This document shows, one piece after another, positions 24,199 through 33,223 of a stretch of 38,499 bases of DNA. Origin of the DNA: Candidatus Zhuqueibacterota bacterium (GTDB lineage Bacteria > Zhuqueibacterota > Zhuqueibacteria > Oceanimicrobiales > Oceanimicrobiaceae); NCBI GenBank assembly GCA_029262035.1, contig JAJDAE010000287.1:1-38499 (forward strand), written 5' to 3'. The translations under genes were made by a program, and so were the position numbers. The notes beneath the pieces are model-generated. The model was not told where the DNA came from. It did not search any database and saw nothing but the letters and a program-made list of their open reading frames with translations. Position 1 is the first letter of the stretch. The number at the start of each line of letters is the position of its first letter.

Positions 24199-25014
24199 TT
24201 AAATTGAATTCCTGATTTCATTCATTTGCTGTTGCATAGATTGAGCTTCGCTTGCTGCAGCTTCGGCAAAGTCCAATCCGGAAGATTTATAAATAATGCT
24301 CCGACTTGCGTTAATTAAAACTGATTTCCCCTGTGTATCAGCACCCATTAAAATTGAATCTTCCAAGCTGCCTCCTTGCACGCCAACCCCCGGGATCAAA
24401 AAGGGTAATTCAGGCGCTGCTTTTCTTATTTTTTTTATTGAAGCCATATTTGTCGCACCAACAACAAGTCCGCAGTTTTTATTGGTGTTCCATCCATTTG
24501 CTTTTTTCGCAACTTCTAAATAGAGCGTGCTATTTTCTGTTTTCAATTGTTGAAAGTCAGTTGAACCCGGATTCGATGTCAGAGCCAAAATAAAAACACC
24601 CTTTTCCGGCCATTGCAAAAATGGGGCGATGGAATCTGTCCCCATATACGGGCTTACAGTTATTGCATCAAAATCCATTTTCTTCAAAATGGCCTCTGCA
24701 TACTTTTGCGAAGAATTCCCAATATCCGCCCGTTTAGCATCAGCTATTTTAATGACGCCTACAGGGATAATCTGTACGAGCCGTTCAAGTGCATCCCAAC
24801 CTTTGGTACCTTCTGCCTCAAAAAATGCAAAATTAATTTTGAATGCACAGGTGTAGGAAGCGGTGCTTTCAATAATTTCTTTACAAAATTTAAAAAGAGA
24901 ATCAGTCTCATTTCTTAGCGTATTGGGAAGTTTGTTTAAATCCGGATCAAGGCCAACGCACAGTACGCTATTTTGCAAATCAATTATTTTATTAAGTTTA
25001 CTCGTAAAGTGCAT
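24199..25014 (-). CDS. pyrF: orotidine 5'-phosphate decarboxylase, type 2
   Basis: This 271-residue enzyme decarboxylates OMP to UMP. VLCVGLDPDLNKLP at the N-terminus and FKINFAFFEAEG and IKIADAKRADIGNS are the hallmarks of the longer (type 2) OMP decarboxylases; the KxxDxKxxD-type catalytic core lies in DAKRADIG. The C-terminal PFLIPGVGVQGG binds the phosphate. First of a pyrF-pyrE-thrB operon that runs through UMP formation. Start at ATG 25014. Confidence 0.95.
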   Translation of the reverse strand: MHFTSKLNKIIDLQNSVLCVGLDPDLNKLPNTLRNETDSLFKFCKEIIESTASYTCAFKINFAFFEAEGTKGWDALERLVQIIPVGVIKIADAKRADIGNSSQKYAEAILKKMDFDAITVSPYMGTDSIAPFLQWPEKGVFILALTSNPGSTDFQQLKTENSTLYLEVAKKANGWNTNKNCGLVVGATNMASIKKIRKAAPELPFLIPGVGVQGGSLEDSILMGADTQGKSVLINASRSIIYKSSGLDFAEAAASEAQSMQQQMNEIRNSI

Positions 25015-25192
25015 AAATGATATGTTACATAAAATTCAAATTGTAAATTTAGTAAAATTAACCTGAGAAGCAATAGAAACAAATGATGTTTTTTGCTTTA
25101 CAAAGTGCTGAATTATTCATAATTTCTCATCTTCACCTGAAGCTCAATTTAAAACAAATCATACCATACATCAGAACCTCGGAGGGAATAGT

Positions 25193-26431
25193 ATGAAACT
25201 TAAACTGCATTGGCAGATAGTAATCGCATTGGCTTTTGGCCTTTTGATTGGGTTTATGTCGAGAGGTTTAGGCTTTGAGAGTTTCATGATCGACAGGGTA
25301 TCGATTTTGGGAACCATATTTTTGCGCGGTCTGCGTATGGTTATTGTACCTATGATAGTTTCATCAATTATCTCGGGGGTAACCAGTATTGGAACAGCTC
25401 AAAACCTTGGTCGCATGGGACTGAAAACATTTGCATATTACGTAACAACCAGCTTATTGGCGATAATTACCGGTTTAATAATGGTTAATTTAATTCAACC
25501 TGGTGTCGGCGCTCAAGTTGGTTTGCAAGCCACCCCGGAAGGTATAGCCGCTAATGCTGCAAAGATAGGAGAGACTCTTTTAGGTATTATTCCAACCAAT
25601 CCTCTGGAGGCAATGGTTAATGGCGACATTCTTCCCACTATCTTTTTCTCTTTACTGTTTGGATTTTTTATTACCCAGTCCCCTGACCCCTACAAAACGC
25701 AACTAACAGATCTGTTTAGCGGCATTTTTGAAGTCATGATGAAATTAACGCATTTTATAATTAAGTTTACGCCAATTGGTGTCTTTGCTTTAATGGCAAA
25801 AACAATCGCCCAAACTGGTTTTGATGTGATCCTGCCCCTTGCAGCATATATGGTTACTGTCATCTTGAGTTTAGGAATTCATGCTATTGTTACCCTACCT
25901 GCCTTACTTTATTTAGCTGGGTTGAGTCCATTAAAGCATGCCAAGGCAATGTCCTCAGCTCTATTAACTGCATTTTCAACATCATCCTCATCTGCAACTT
26001 TACCCCTTACGATGGAAAGTGTAGAAAAAAACGCAGGTGCTTCAAATAAAACTTCCAGTTTTGTATTGCCATTGGGAGCGACTATTAATATGGATGGAAC
26101 GGCTTTGTATGAGTGTGTGGCAGCCATGTTTATCGCTCAGGCCTATGGTGTTGATTTGACTTTTGGTCAGCAGGCCCTGGTTGTCTTAACGGCCTTATTG
26201 GCGAGTATTGGCGCAGCAGGAATACCAATGGCCGGCTTTGTAATGATAACTGTAATCTTGGGAGCAGTTGGACTGCCGCTTGAAGGCGTCGGCATGATTT
26301 TAGCCGTTGACCGCATTCTGGATATGATGCGTACTTGCGTCAATGTTTGGAGCGATAGCAGTGGCACCGTTATCATTGCCAAGTCAGAGAAAGAGACAGG
26401 CTTACAGGTTTTGCGGGATGTATCTACCTGA
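25193..26431 (+). CDS. dicarboxylate/amino acid:cation symporter (DAACS family)
   Basis: This 412-residue inner-membrane transporter is of the GltP/GltT/DctA family (SLC1 fold). The two re-entrant signatures are present: the serine-rich hairpin FSTSSSSATLPLTM (HP1) and the GATINMDGTALYE unwound TM7 with the NMDG cation site. AGIPMAGFVMI (HP2) and VDRILDMMRTCVNVWSDS (TM8) complete the substrate site. TM8 has Thr-Cys in the substrate side-chain pocket region, which leaves glutamate/aspartate versus C4-dicarboxylate unresolved. GGAGG lies before the ATG. Transport is coupled to Na+ or H+. The long non-coding stretch follows. Confidence 0.92.
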   Translation: MKLKLHWQIVIALAFGLLIGFMSRGLGFESFMIDRVSILGTIFLRGLRMVIVPMIVSSIISGVTSIGTAQNLGRMGLKTFAYYVTTSLLAIITGLIMVNLIQPGVGAQVGLQATPEGIAANAAKIGETLLGIIPTNPLEAMVNGDILPTIFFSLLFGFFITQSPDPYKTQLTDLFSGIFEVMMKLTHFIIKFTPIGVFALMAKTIAQTGFDVILPLAAYMVTVILSLGIHAIVTLPALLYLAGLSPLKHAKAMSSALLTAFSTSSSSATLPLTMESVEKNAGASNKTSSFVLPLGATINMDGTALYECVAAMFIAQAYGVDLTFGQQALVVLTALLASIGAAGIPMAGFVMITVILGAVGLPLEGVGMILAVDRILDMMRTCVNVWSDSSGTVIIAKSEKETGLQVLRDVST

Positions 26432-26720
26432 AAAAACATGCAAAGCGGGTGAATTAATTACAACTTACCACACATTAATCTTGAATTTAATTAGGTGCTA
26501 TATTTAATTAATTTTTCACTCAAAAAATTAATAATTCTTTAAAAATTTTACTTGGAAAACCTTAAAACCCAATCCCTATGCTGTTTGTGGGTAAAATGTG
26601 GATAACTTGTGATTAACATCAACAGACATAAAAAGGCGTTTAAAAACAAGAAATTGCGATTATACATAATTTTCGGTTGCTCCAGCTCCATGTTTATAAA
26701 GCATTAAGCCAAACAAGGCA

Positions 26721-26745
26721 TATGTCTTTGTTTTTCAAAGACATA
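26721..26745. repeat. 10-bp hairpin with T5 loop
   Basis: TATGTCTTTG and CAAAGACATA pair perfectly around TTTTT. It lies between the two DnaA-box-like sites. No T-run follows, so it is not a typical terminator. Confidence 0.65.
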
Positions 26746-27072
26746 CAAAGCTTTTAATAACTTCAAAACATTCGCTAATTTCAATATTTCTTGCAAGTTA
26801 GAGAAAACATATTTACCGCGCCTCTTTTCCATTTTGGAAATGGATTTCAAGTTAGTTTGTCTGAAAATGTGGATAACCTGGTCAATAATATGCTAAATCG
26901 AGTAAATTATTCATACTTTCTATCGAACTTTCTCTTGAGGTTACACACTATGTAGTATCTATATGCTTAAGTGGATGATTGTAGGGACATTTATTAAAAC
27001 CCAAACTATATTTTTCTTTTCTACTTGTATTGGACTTTTCAAGGGATTCTTCATCACTGAGTGTATAATTTA

Positions 27073-27103
27073 TTGACATAAATTATTTTGATTTTGGTAC
27101 GAT
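27073..27103 (+). promoter_or_regulatory. probable promoter of the small exported protein
   Basis: TTGACA (27073-27078) is followed after 19 bases by TACGAT (27098-27103), preceded by TG as in an extended -10. The spacer is longer than ideal. The start codon is at 27131, after GGAGG. Confidence 0.5.
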
Positions 27104-27130
27104 AAAGACTTATACAAAAGTGGAGGATAT

Positions 27131-27547
27131 ATGAAATCGAACATTAAAATACTCTCAGCAACAATAATGCTTCTTTTAGTTTTCATGACTAATGGTGTTT
27201 CACAAGCGCAGGTTACGGTTGTTCGAGGAGGTCAGGAAAACCCGGTTGTAACAATTGGCAAGTCAACTTTGTATGGTGGTGCAACCGGATTGTTGTTGGG
27301 TTTGGCCCTCGCGTTGGTTATTGAAGATAATACCGGCGAGATTATGCGTTGGTCATTTGTAGGCGGTACATTTGGTGGTTTCTTAATCGGAGTTTATCAT
27401 GTTGCAAACAGACCCCAGCCTGCTTCTGCAATGTTGCAGTTCAATTCATCTGGCCTGGCAAAAGTTACCTTACCAAAGCCTGAACTTAGTCTGGGTTCCA
27501 ATCGTTCATTGGGTTTAAAAGTTAATCTAATTTCATTATCATTATAA
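27131..27547 (+). CDS. small exported protein with glycine-rich membrane segments
   Basis: I do not recognise the family. This 138-residue protein has a signal peptide (about 1-27, ending SQAQ). Two glycine-rich hydrophobic stretches follow: YGGATGLLLGLALALV, and WSFVGGTFGGFLIGVYHVA with glycine-zipper spacing. The tail alternates short hydrophobic strands ending in LSLSL, which may be an outer-membrane beta-strand terminus. GGAGG precedes the ATG. The gene is in the same direction as rnhA, with only 19 bases between, so they are probably cotranscribed. The location is envelope; the function is unknown. Confidence 0.65.
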   Translation: MKSNIKILSATIMLLLVFMTNGVSQAQVTVVRGGQENPVVTIGKSTLYGGATGLLLGLALALVIEDNTGEIMRWSFVGGTFGGFLIGVYHVANRPQPASAMLQFNSSGLAKVTLPKPELSLGSNRSLGLKVNLISLSL

Positions 27548-27566
27548 TAGATGTAAAACATTCTCT

Positions 27567-28052
27567 ATGAAAGAAGTAATAATATATACTGATGGCGCTT
27601 GTTCCGGGAATCCCGGTCCGGGTGGTTATGCGGCTGTGCTGATTTTTCAGGGCAAACGAAAAGAAATATCAGGTGGATATAAAAATACCACTAATAATCG
27701 GATGGAAATGATGGCAGCCATAGAAGGGCTTCATAGTTTAAAACAGCCTTGTAAAGTGAGCCTTTATAGTGATTCACAATATGTAGTGCAAAGTATCAAT
27801 CAGGGATGGGTCGAAAAATGGCGGGCGAACAATTGGAAACGGAACAAAAAGGACTCGGCTAAAAATGTAGATTTATGGATAGATTTGATGAAGTTAGTTG
27901 AAATGCATGAGGTTAAATTTATCTGGACAAGAGGTCACGCCGGAGACACTGAAAATGAGAGATGTGACCAACTCGCGGTTGAAGCTGCGAGCAGATCCAA
28001 TTTGCCAGAGGATGTGCAAAAAACTCAAGCAAACCCCAACTCCCTCTTTTAG
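27567..28052 (+). CDS. rnhA: ribonuclease HI
   Basis: This 161-residue enzyme cleaves the RNA strand of RNA-DNA hybrids. All four catalytic carboxylates are visible: Asp9 (IYTDGACSGNPGPGG), Glu47 (NRMEMMA), Asp69 (YSDSQYV) and Asp134 (ERCDQLA). The conserved His124 is in TRGHAGDTENE. The basic protrusion WVEKWRANNWKRN is present as in E. coli. The C-terminus is short and polar. Its stop abuts a hairpin shared with the convergent purA gene. Confidence 0.95.
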   Translation: MKEVIIYTDGACSGNPGPGGYAAVLIFQGKRKEISGGYKNTTNNRMEMMAAIEGLHSLKQPCKVSLYSDSQYVVQSINQGWVEKWRANNWKRNKKDSAKNVDLWIDLMKLVEMHEVKFIWTRGHAGDTENERCDQLAVEAASRSNLPEDVQKTQANPNSLF

Positions 28053-29400
<1,348 letters not shown>

Positions 29401-29424
29401 TTATATCGTGTTAATCGCTTTTTG

Positions 29425-29760
29425 TTAAAAACTTGCAATGGCCTCATCAACAGAATCAAAAGTTTCGAACACATTTAACAGTTTGGTAATCATAAGTAAA
29501 CTTTTAATTCTTTCCGTAACATTTACCAATTTCAAGTTGCCATCATTATTACGCATGGTTGTAAGGCCACCAATCAGAATACCAAGCCCTGAACTATTCA
29601 TCCAATCTACTTTATTTAAATCGGCAATAATTTTTGTTTTACCCGCTTCAATTAATTCGTATAATTTCTCATTTAGTAAAGCGGCATCCGGCCCACCCAT
29701 AATCTTTCCGGACAATTCAAGTATAACTATGTTATCTTGTTCTGTTTGCTTCATTTTCAT
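29425..29760 (-). CDS. STAS domain anti-sigma factor antagonist
   Basis: This 111-residue single-domain STAS protein is of the SpoIIAA/RsbV type. It has the strand-helix order ILELSGKIMGG, IIADLNKVDWMNSSGLGIL and LKLVNVTERIKSLL. The Ser pair in WMNSSGLG contains the site usually phosphorylated by an anti-sigma kinase and dephosphorylated by a PP2C enzyme. No RsbW-like kinase gene is in the window. The only PP2C candidate is the receiver-PP2C protein at 21008-22225. It is last in the secD-secF transcription unit, 42 bases after secF, with a strong terminator after it. The link to secretion is unexplained. Confidence 0.92.
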   Translation of the reverse strand: MKMKQTEQDNIVILELSGKIMGGPDAALLNEKLYELIEAGKTKIIADLNKVDWMNSSGLGILIGGLTTMRNNDGNLKLVNVTERIKSLLMITKLLNVFETFDSVDEAIASF

Positions 29761-29802
29761 GGCTAAATATCCCTCCTGAAACCTGTTCGGGTAATGACCG
29801 TG

Positions 29803-30726
29803 TTATGCTTTTTGTGGTATCGGTTTTCCTTTTTTCTGCTCTTCGCGACGTTGTTGCCATTCAATGACAATAGGGCTTGCAACAAAAATTGAGCTATAAG
29901 TTCCTATTAAGACACCAACTATTAAAGCAAAAGCAAAATCATGAATAACAGCACCACCGAAAAAGTAAAGTATTGAAACTACCATCATCGTCGTTAATGA
30001 AGTAACAATGGTTCTTGACAATGATTGGTTAATACTGGTATTCACAATAATTTCATAGCTATCTCTTCTGAGCACCTTGACATTTTCACGAATTCTATCA
30101 AAGACGACGATAGTATCATTTAATGAGTACCCAACAATTGTTAAAAAAGCGGCGATTGTAGCCAATGTGATTTCAAGATTTAAAACAGAAAAAACGCCAA
30201 GTGTAATTAAAACATCGTGGAAGAGTGCGGCGATAGCACCGACTGCAAACACAAATTCAAACCGCCAACTGATATATATTAGAATAAAAACTAAGGCAAT
30301 TAAAATTGCCCACACTGCCTTTGACCGTAACTCCGACCCAATTTTGGGACCAACTTTTTCAACCAACTGAACTTCATACGGATTGCCTGGAAAAGCTTCT
30401 GTAATTCCTGCTTTAATGGAATCGGAAATCTCGGTGCCAATTTCTTGTTCCTGCACGCGGATAAGAACCTGATTAGCTGCACCAAAACTTTTAATCTCAG
30501 CACGATCATAACCCGAGGCTGATACGACAGCCCTTACATCCCCGATAGAAATGTCCTGCTCAAATTTCAACTCAATAGATGTACCACCCAAAAAATCGAT
30601 ACCGTAATGCGGCCCGCCATGCATGATAAGTGAGCCAATGCTCAATATTAAAAGCGCTGTTGAAATAATTAGCGCAGCCTTGCGTTGGTGGACAAAATCA
30701 AAATTTACATTTACTAAAAATTGCAT
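29803..30726 (-). CDS. secF: protein translocase subunit SecF
   Basis: This 307-residue inner-membrane protein has six hydrophobic segments. It contains HYGIDFLGGTSIELKF after TM1, a periplasmic domain, and then GYSLNDTIVVFDRIRENVK between TM4 and TM5, the SecF signature. It works with SecD, using the proton gradient to pull proteins across the membrane after SecYEG/SecA. The gene begins 18 bases after secD and is cotranscribed with it. Confidence 0.96.
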   Translation of the reverse strand: MQFLVNVNFDFVHQRKAALIISTALLILSIGSLIMHGGPHYGIDFLGGTSIELKFEQDISIGDVRAVVSASGYDRAEIKSFGAANQVLIRVQEQEIGTEISDSIKAGITEAFPGNPYEVQLVEKVGPKIGSELRSKAVWAILIALVFILIYISWRFEFVFAVGAIAALFHDVLITLGVFSVLNLEITLATIAAFLTIVGYSLNDTIVVFDRIRENVKVLRRDSYEIIVNTSINQSLSRTIVTSLTTMMVVSILYFFGGAVIHDFAFALIVGVLIGTYSSIFVASPIVIEWQQRREEQKKGKPIPQKA

Positions 30727-30744
30727 TTATTCCCACTCCTGAAA

Positions 30745-32793
30745 TTAGATACTCAACTTCTTTATAGTCATTTTATTAGTAAAATAATCAAATATTACCC
30801 TGGTTACAACAATTGCGGTAAACATGCTGATTAAAATACCGATTGACAATGTTAATGCAAAACCACGAATAGGGCCGGTACCGAACTGATAAAGAACCAG
30901 TGCGGTGAGCAAAGTAGTAATGTTCGCATCCATGATGGTAGTGAATGCCTTGCCGTACCCCCCTTCAATTGCTGCGCGGACTGTTTTACCGCTACGTAAT
31001 TCTTCCCGAATTCTTTCAAAGATGAGGACGTTTGCATCTACCGCCATACCAATGGTAAGAATTATTCCTGCAATACCTGGCAGGGTAAGCGTTGCGTGAA
31101 AACCTGCAAGAACAGCCATAATAACAAAAAGGTTTATCAACAGTGCAATGTTTGCTACCACGCCGGAAAGCTTGTAATAAATTACCATAAATATAATCAC
31201 AACTATCAAACCAACAGTAGCCGAATACGTGCCCTTTGTAATAGAGTCCTGACCGAGAGATGGCCCGACAGTTCTTTCCTGAATGACCTCAATAGGTGCC
31301 GGCAAAGCGCCTGCTCTCAGTACAATAGCAAGATCCTTGGCTTCTTCCATATTGTCCATTCCGGTAATTTGAGCGCGTCCTGATGGGATACGCTCTTGAA
31401 TATTTGGTATGGAAACTATCTTGCTATCCAAAACAATAGCCATTCTTTTGCCAACATTGGCGCCGGTCACTTTCGAAAAAATTCGGGAACCCTCACTTGT
31501 TAATTCCATGCTAACTACAGCTTGCCCGGCCTGTAACTGACTACCTATTTGAATCTGAGCATCAGCAACCATAGAACCGGTTAATTCCGGTTCCTTTTTT
31601 AACAGGTAAATTCTGTAATATTCTTGTTCCCCGGATGAAACAGGATCATTGAACAACAAAAACTCTGCGTCTTTGGGCATAATCGCCAGAACGTTGGGTT
31701 GGTTTAAAATTCTTTCAACCGTACGGACATTCTTGGTTGGCACAGCAATATCGCCACCGTAATTAGCTATCAATGCGCTAAATGGGCGATCTTCAAAAAC
31801 TTCTTGATCGAGCAAAACGGTTGAGTCAGCATCAGACTCCTCCTTTTCTTCAAGAATTGAGGAATCTCCAAAAATATCTTCAAGGCTAACTTCAGTATCT
31901 TTTCTCAGCTTTGTTTCCACAGCTGTTGAGTCACCGGACTCATCGCCCTGAGTACTAACTGCCTTATCTGCCAGCTGTCTTTTCATTACGAGGTTAATTT
32001 CTTTAATCACAGCATTGGTTACCTCAGGCTCCATCTCCAACTGGAATTCAAGTAACGCTGTTCTCCCCACAATGTCCTTAGCTCTTGTAACATCCTTAAT
32101 ACCCGCAAGCTCAACCACAATTCTTTGTGAGCCTTGCTTTGTTATGGATGGCTCAGAAACACCAAATTGATCAATTCTGTTTCTCAAAACTTCCAAAGTA
32201 CGTTCGACAGCATCTTCTGCTTCATCAGAAAGGTAGTCGATGATTTCAGCATCCGTGTCACCGCGTTTTCCGAAATAACGCCCAAGCTGCAGACTGTCTT
32301 GTTGAAAAGTCTCTTGTAAAACTTCAAAAAAATCCACGTCTTCAACACGAACGCGATCTGCAATTTTTTTAACTGCGGCATCGAAACCAGCATCCTGTTG
32401 TTTTGAAAGATTTATAAGTAATTGTGGTAAATTTACTTCATAAACGAGGTAAGTTCCTCCCTGCAGGTCCAAACCAAGCTTGATCGACTCAGGTTCATTT
32501 TGTTTAATTTTTTCATCTACAGTAATAAGATTGTTCACGTCAGGGAGAACATCGTCCACGGTTTTGCCTTCTGAAGCTACAAAACTATCACGCACCCGAA
32601 GTTCAAGGTTTCCTGAATTCAAAGCTGCTTTAATTTCATTCCTTTCAAGAGAGGTGTTACTTTCGATGAATGAATAATAATTGTCAGCTTTGGGTTTTTG
32701 TTGACTCAATTGAAATGTTGGTAACAGGACTATTCCTGACCATACTACAGACACTACAATGATTAATGTTTTAAATAAATTGTTCTTACGCAT
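30745..32793 (-). CDS. secD: protein translocase subunit SecD
   Basis: This 682-residue protein is longer than many SecD proteins. LGLDLQGGTYLVYEV follows TM1, then the large periplasmic P1 domain, and a C-terminal five-helix block with GMAVDANVLIFERIREELR, the SecD counterpart of the SecF signature. The extra length includes an acidic insertion near residues 294-330 (LEEKEESDADS) inside P1 that E. coli SecD lacks. GGAGG lies 10 bases before the ATG at 32793. It is second in a probable operon after a 60-codon reading frame, followed by secF and a STAS gene. Confidence 0.96.
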   Translation of the reverse strand: MRKNNLFKTLIIVVSVVWSGIVLLPTFQLSQQKPKADNYYSFIESNTSLERNEIKAALNSGNLELRVRDSFVASEGKTVDDVLPDVNNLITVDEKIKQNEPESIKLGLDLQGGTYLVYEVNLPQLLINLSKQQDAGFDAAVKKIADRVRVEDVDFFEVLQETFQQDSLQLGRYFGKRGDTDAEIIDYLSDEAEDAVERTLEVLRNRIDQFGVSEPSITKQGSQRIVVELAGIKDVTRAKDIVGRTALLEFQLEMEPEVTNAVIKEINLVMKRQLADKAVSTQGDESGDSTAVETKLRKDTEVSLEDIFGDSSILEEKEESDADSTVLLDQEVFEDRPFSALIANYGGDIAVPTKNVRTVERILNQPNVLAIMPKDAEFLLFNDPVSSGEQEYYRIYLLKKEPELTGSMVADAQIQIGSQLQAGQAVVSMELTSEGSRIFSKVTGANVGKRMAIVLDSKIVSIPNIQERIPSGRAQITGMDNMEEAKDLAIVLRAGALPAPIEVIQERTVGPSLGQDSITKGTYSATVGLIVVIIFMVIYYKLSGVVANIALLINLFVIMAVLAGFHATLTLPGIAGIILTIGMAVDANVLIFERIREELRSGKTVRAAIEGGYGKAFTTIMDANITTLLTALVLYQFGTGPIRGFALTLSIGILISMFTAIVVTRVIFDYFTNKMTIKKLSI

Positions 32794-32881
32794 TCGCGTT
32801 TTTCCTCCAGCACTTTTTATAAAATCAACATGTTAAAACTTGACATATTTTCAAGATATATTTTGAAAGGCAGACAAGATA

Positions 32882-33064
32882 TCAATAAGCTGTATTTCGT
32901 TCAACTAATTCATACGAGGAAGAATTTTCAGACCCTGGTTCGGCAATCAGCCGACTAACTACTTCCTTTACAACCTTTTTCAGTAAATCCGGATTGACAT
33001 GAGATCCCAAGATATGAACGGTTTCCTGCGTGATTCGACGAATTTTATCTTCCGTTATCTGCAT
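32882..33064 (-). CDS. small helical protein upstream of secD
   Basis: This 60-residue reading frame starts with ATG and a promoter-like pair at a sensible distance upstream. It predicts two amphipathic helices (ITEDKIRRITQETVHILG and PDLLKKVVKEVVSRLIAE), then a polar tail. There is no signal peptide and no cysteine. Helices of this kind occur in small adaptor or dimerisation proteins, but I do not recognise the family. It lies 88 bases before secD on the same strand. It could instead be a non-coding leader. Confidence 0.5.
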   Translation of the reverse strand: MQITEDKIRRITQETVHILGSHVNPDLLKKVVKEVVSRLIAEPGSENSSSYELVERNTAY

Positions 33065-33088
33065 TAGCTCTATTATCTGCGAACGACG

Positions 33089-33117
33089 AATATAACTTTT
33101 TTTGTTTTGTTTTGCAA
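33089..33117 (-). promoter_or_regulatory. probable promoter of the small-ORF-secDF-STAS operon
   Basis: On the minus strand, TTGCAA (33112-33117), 17 bases and TATATT (33089-33094) fit sigma-70 with four and five matches of six. It lies 25 bases before the ATG at 33064. Confidence 0.5.
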
Positions 33118-33141
33118 GTATTAATTTTTCACTTAAAGTTA

Positions 33142-33171
33142 TTGACAGCTTAAGTTTAATTTAATTATATT
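33142..33171 (+). promoter_or_regulatory. probable promoter of the TPR/CHAT gene
   Basis: TTGACA (33142-33147), 18 bases and TATATT (33166-33171). Transcription would start near 33178, about 45 bases before the ATG at 33224. It is divergent from the secD operon promoter. Confidence 0.6.
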
Positions 33172-33223
33172 GCAGGCCAATTAATCACGAATTGAACTTC
33201 TACGGAGTTTCTTAAATCATCAA

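Larger units (their letters stand above)
26432..27130. other. AT-rich non-coding region with two DnaA boxes (possible replication origin)
   Basis: In 699 bases there is no credible gene. TGTGGATAA, the complement of the consensus DnaA box TTATCCACA, occurs perfectly at 26597-26605 and 26868-26876, both in the wider context AAAATGTGGATAAC. The 26460-26570 part is very AT-rich, as an unwinding element would be. A strong hairpin lies between the boxes. No dnaA, dnaN or rpmH is present, so it could be an origin, a DnaA-titration site, or coincidence. Confidence 0.45.
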
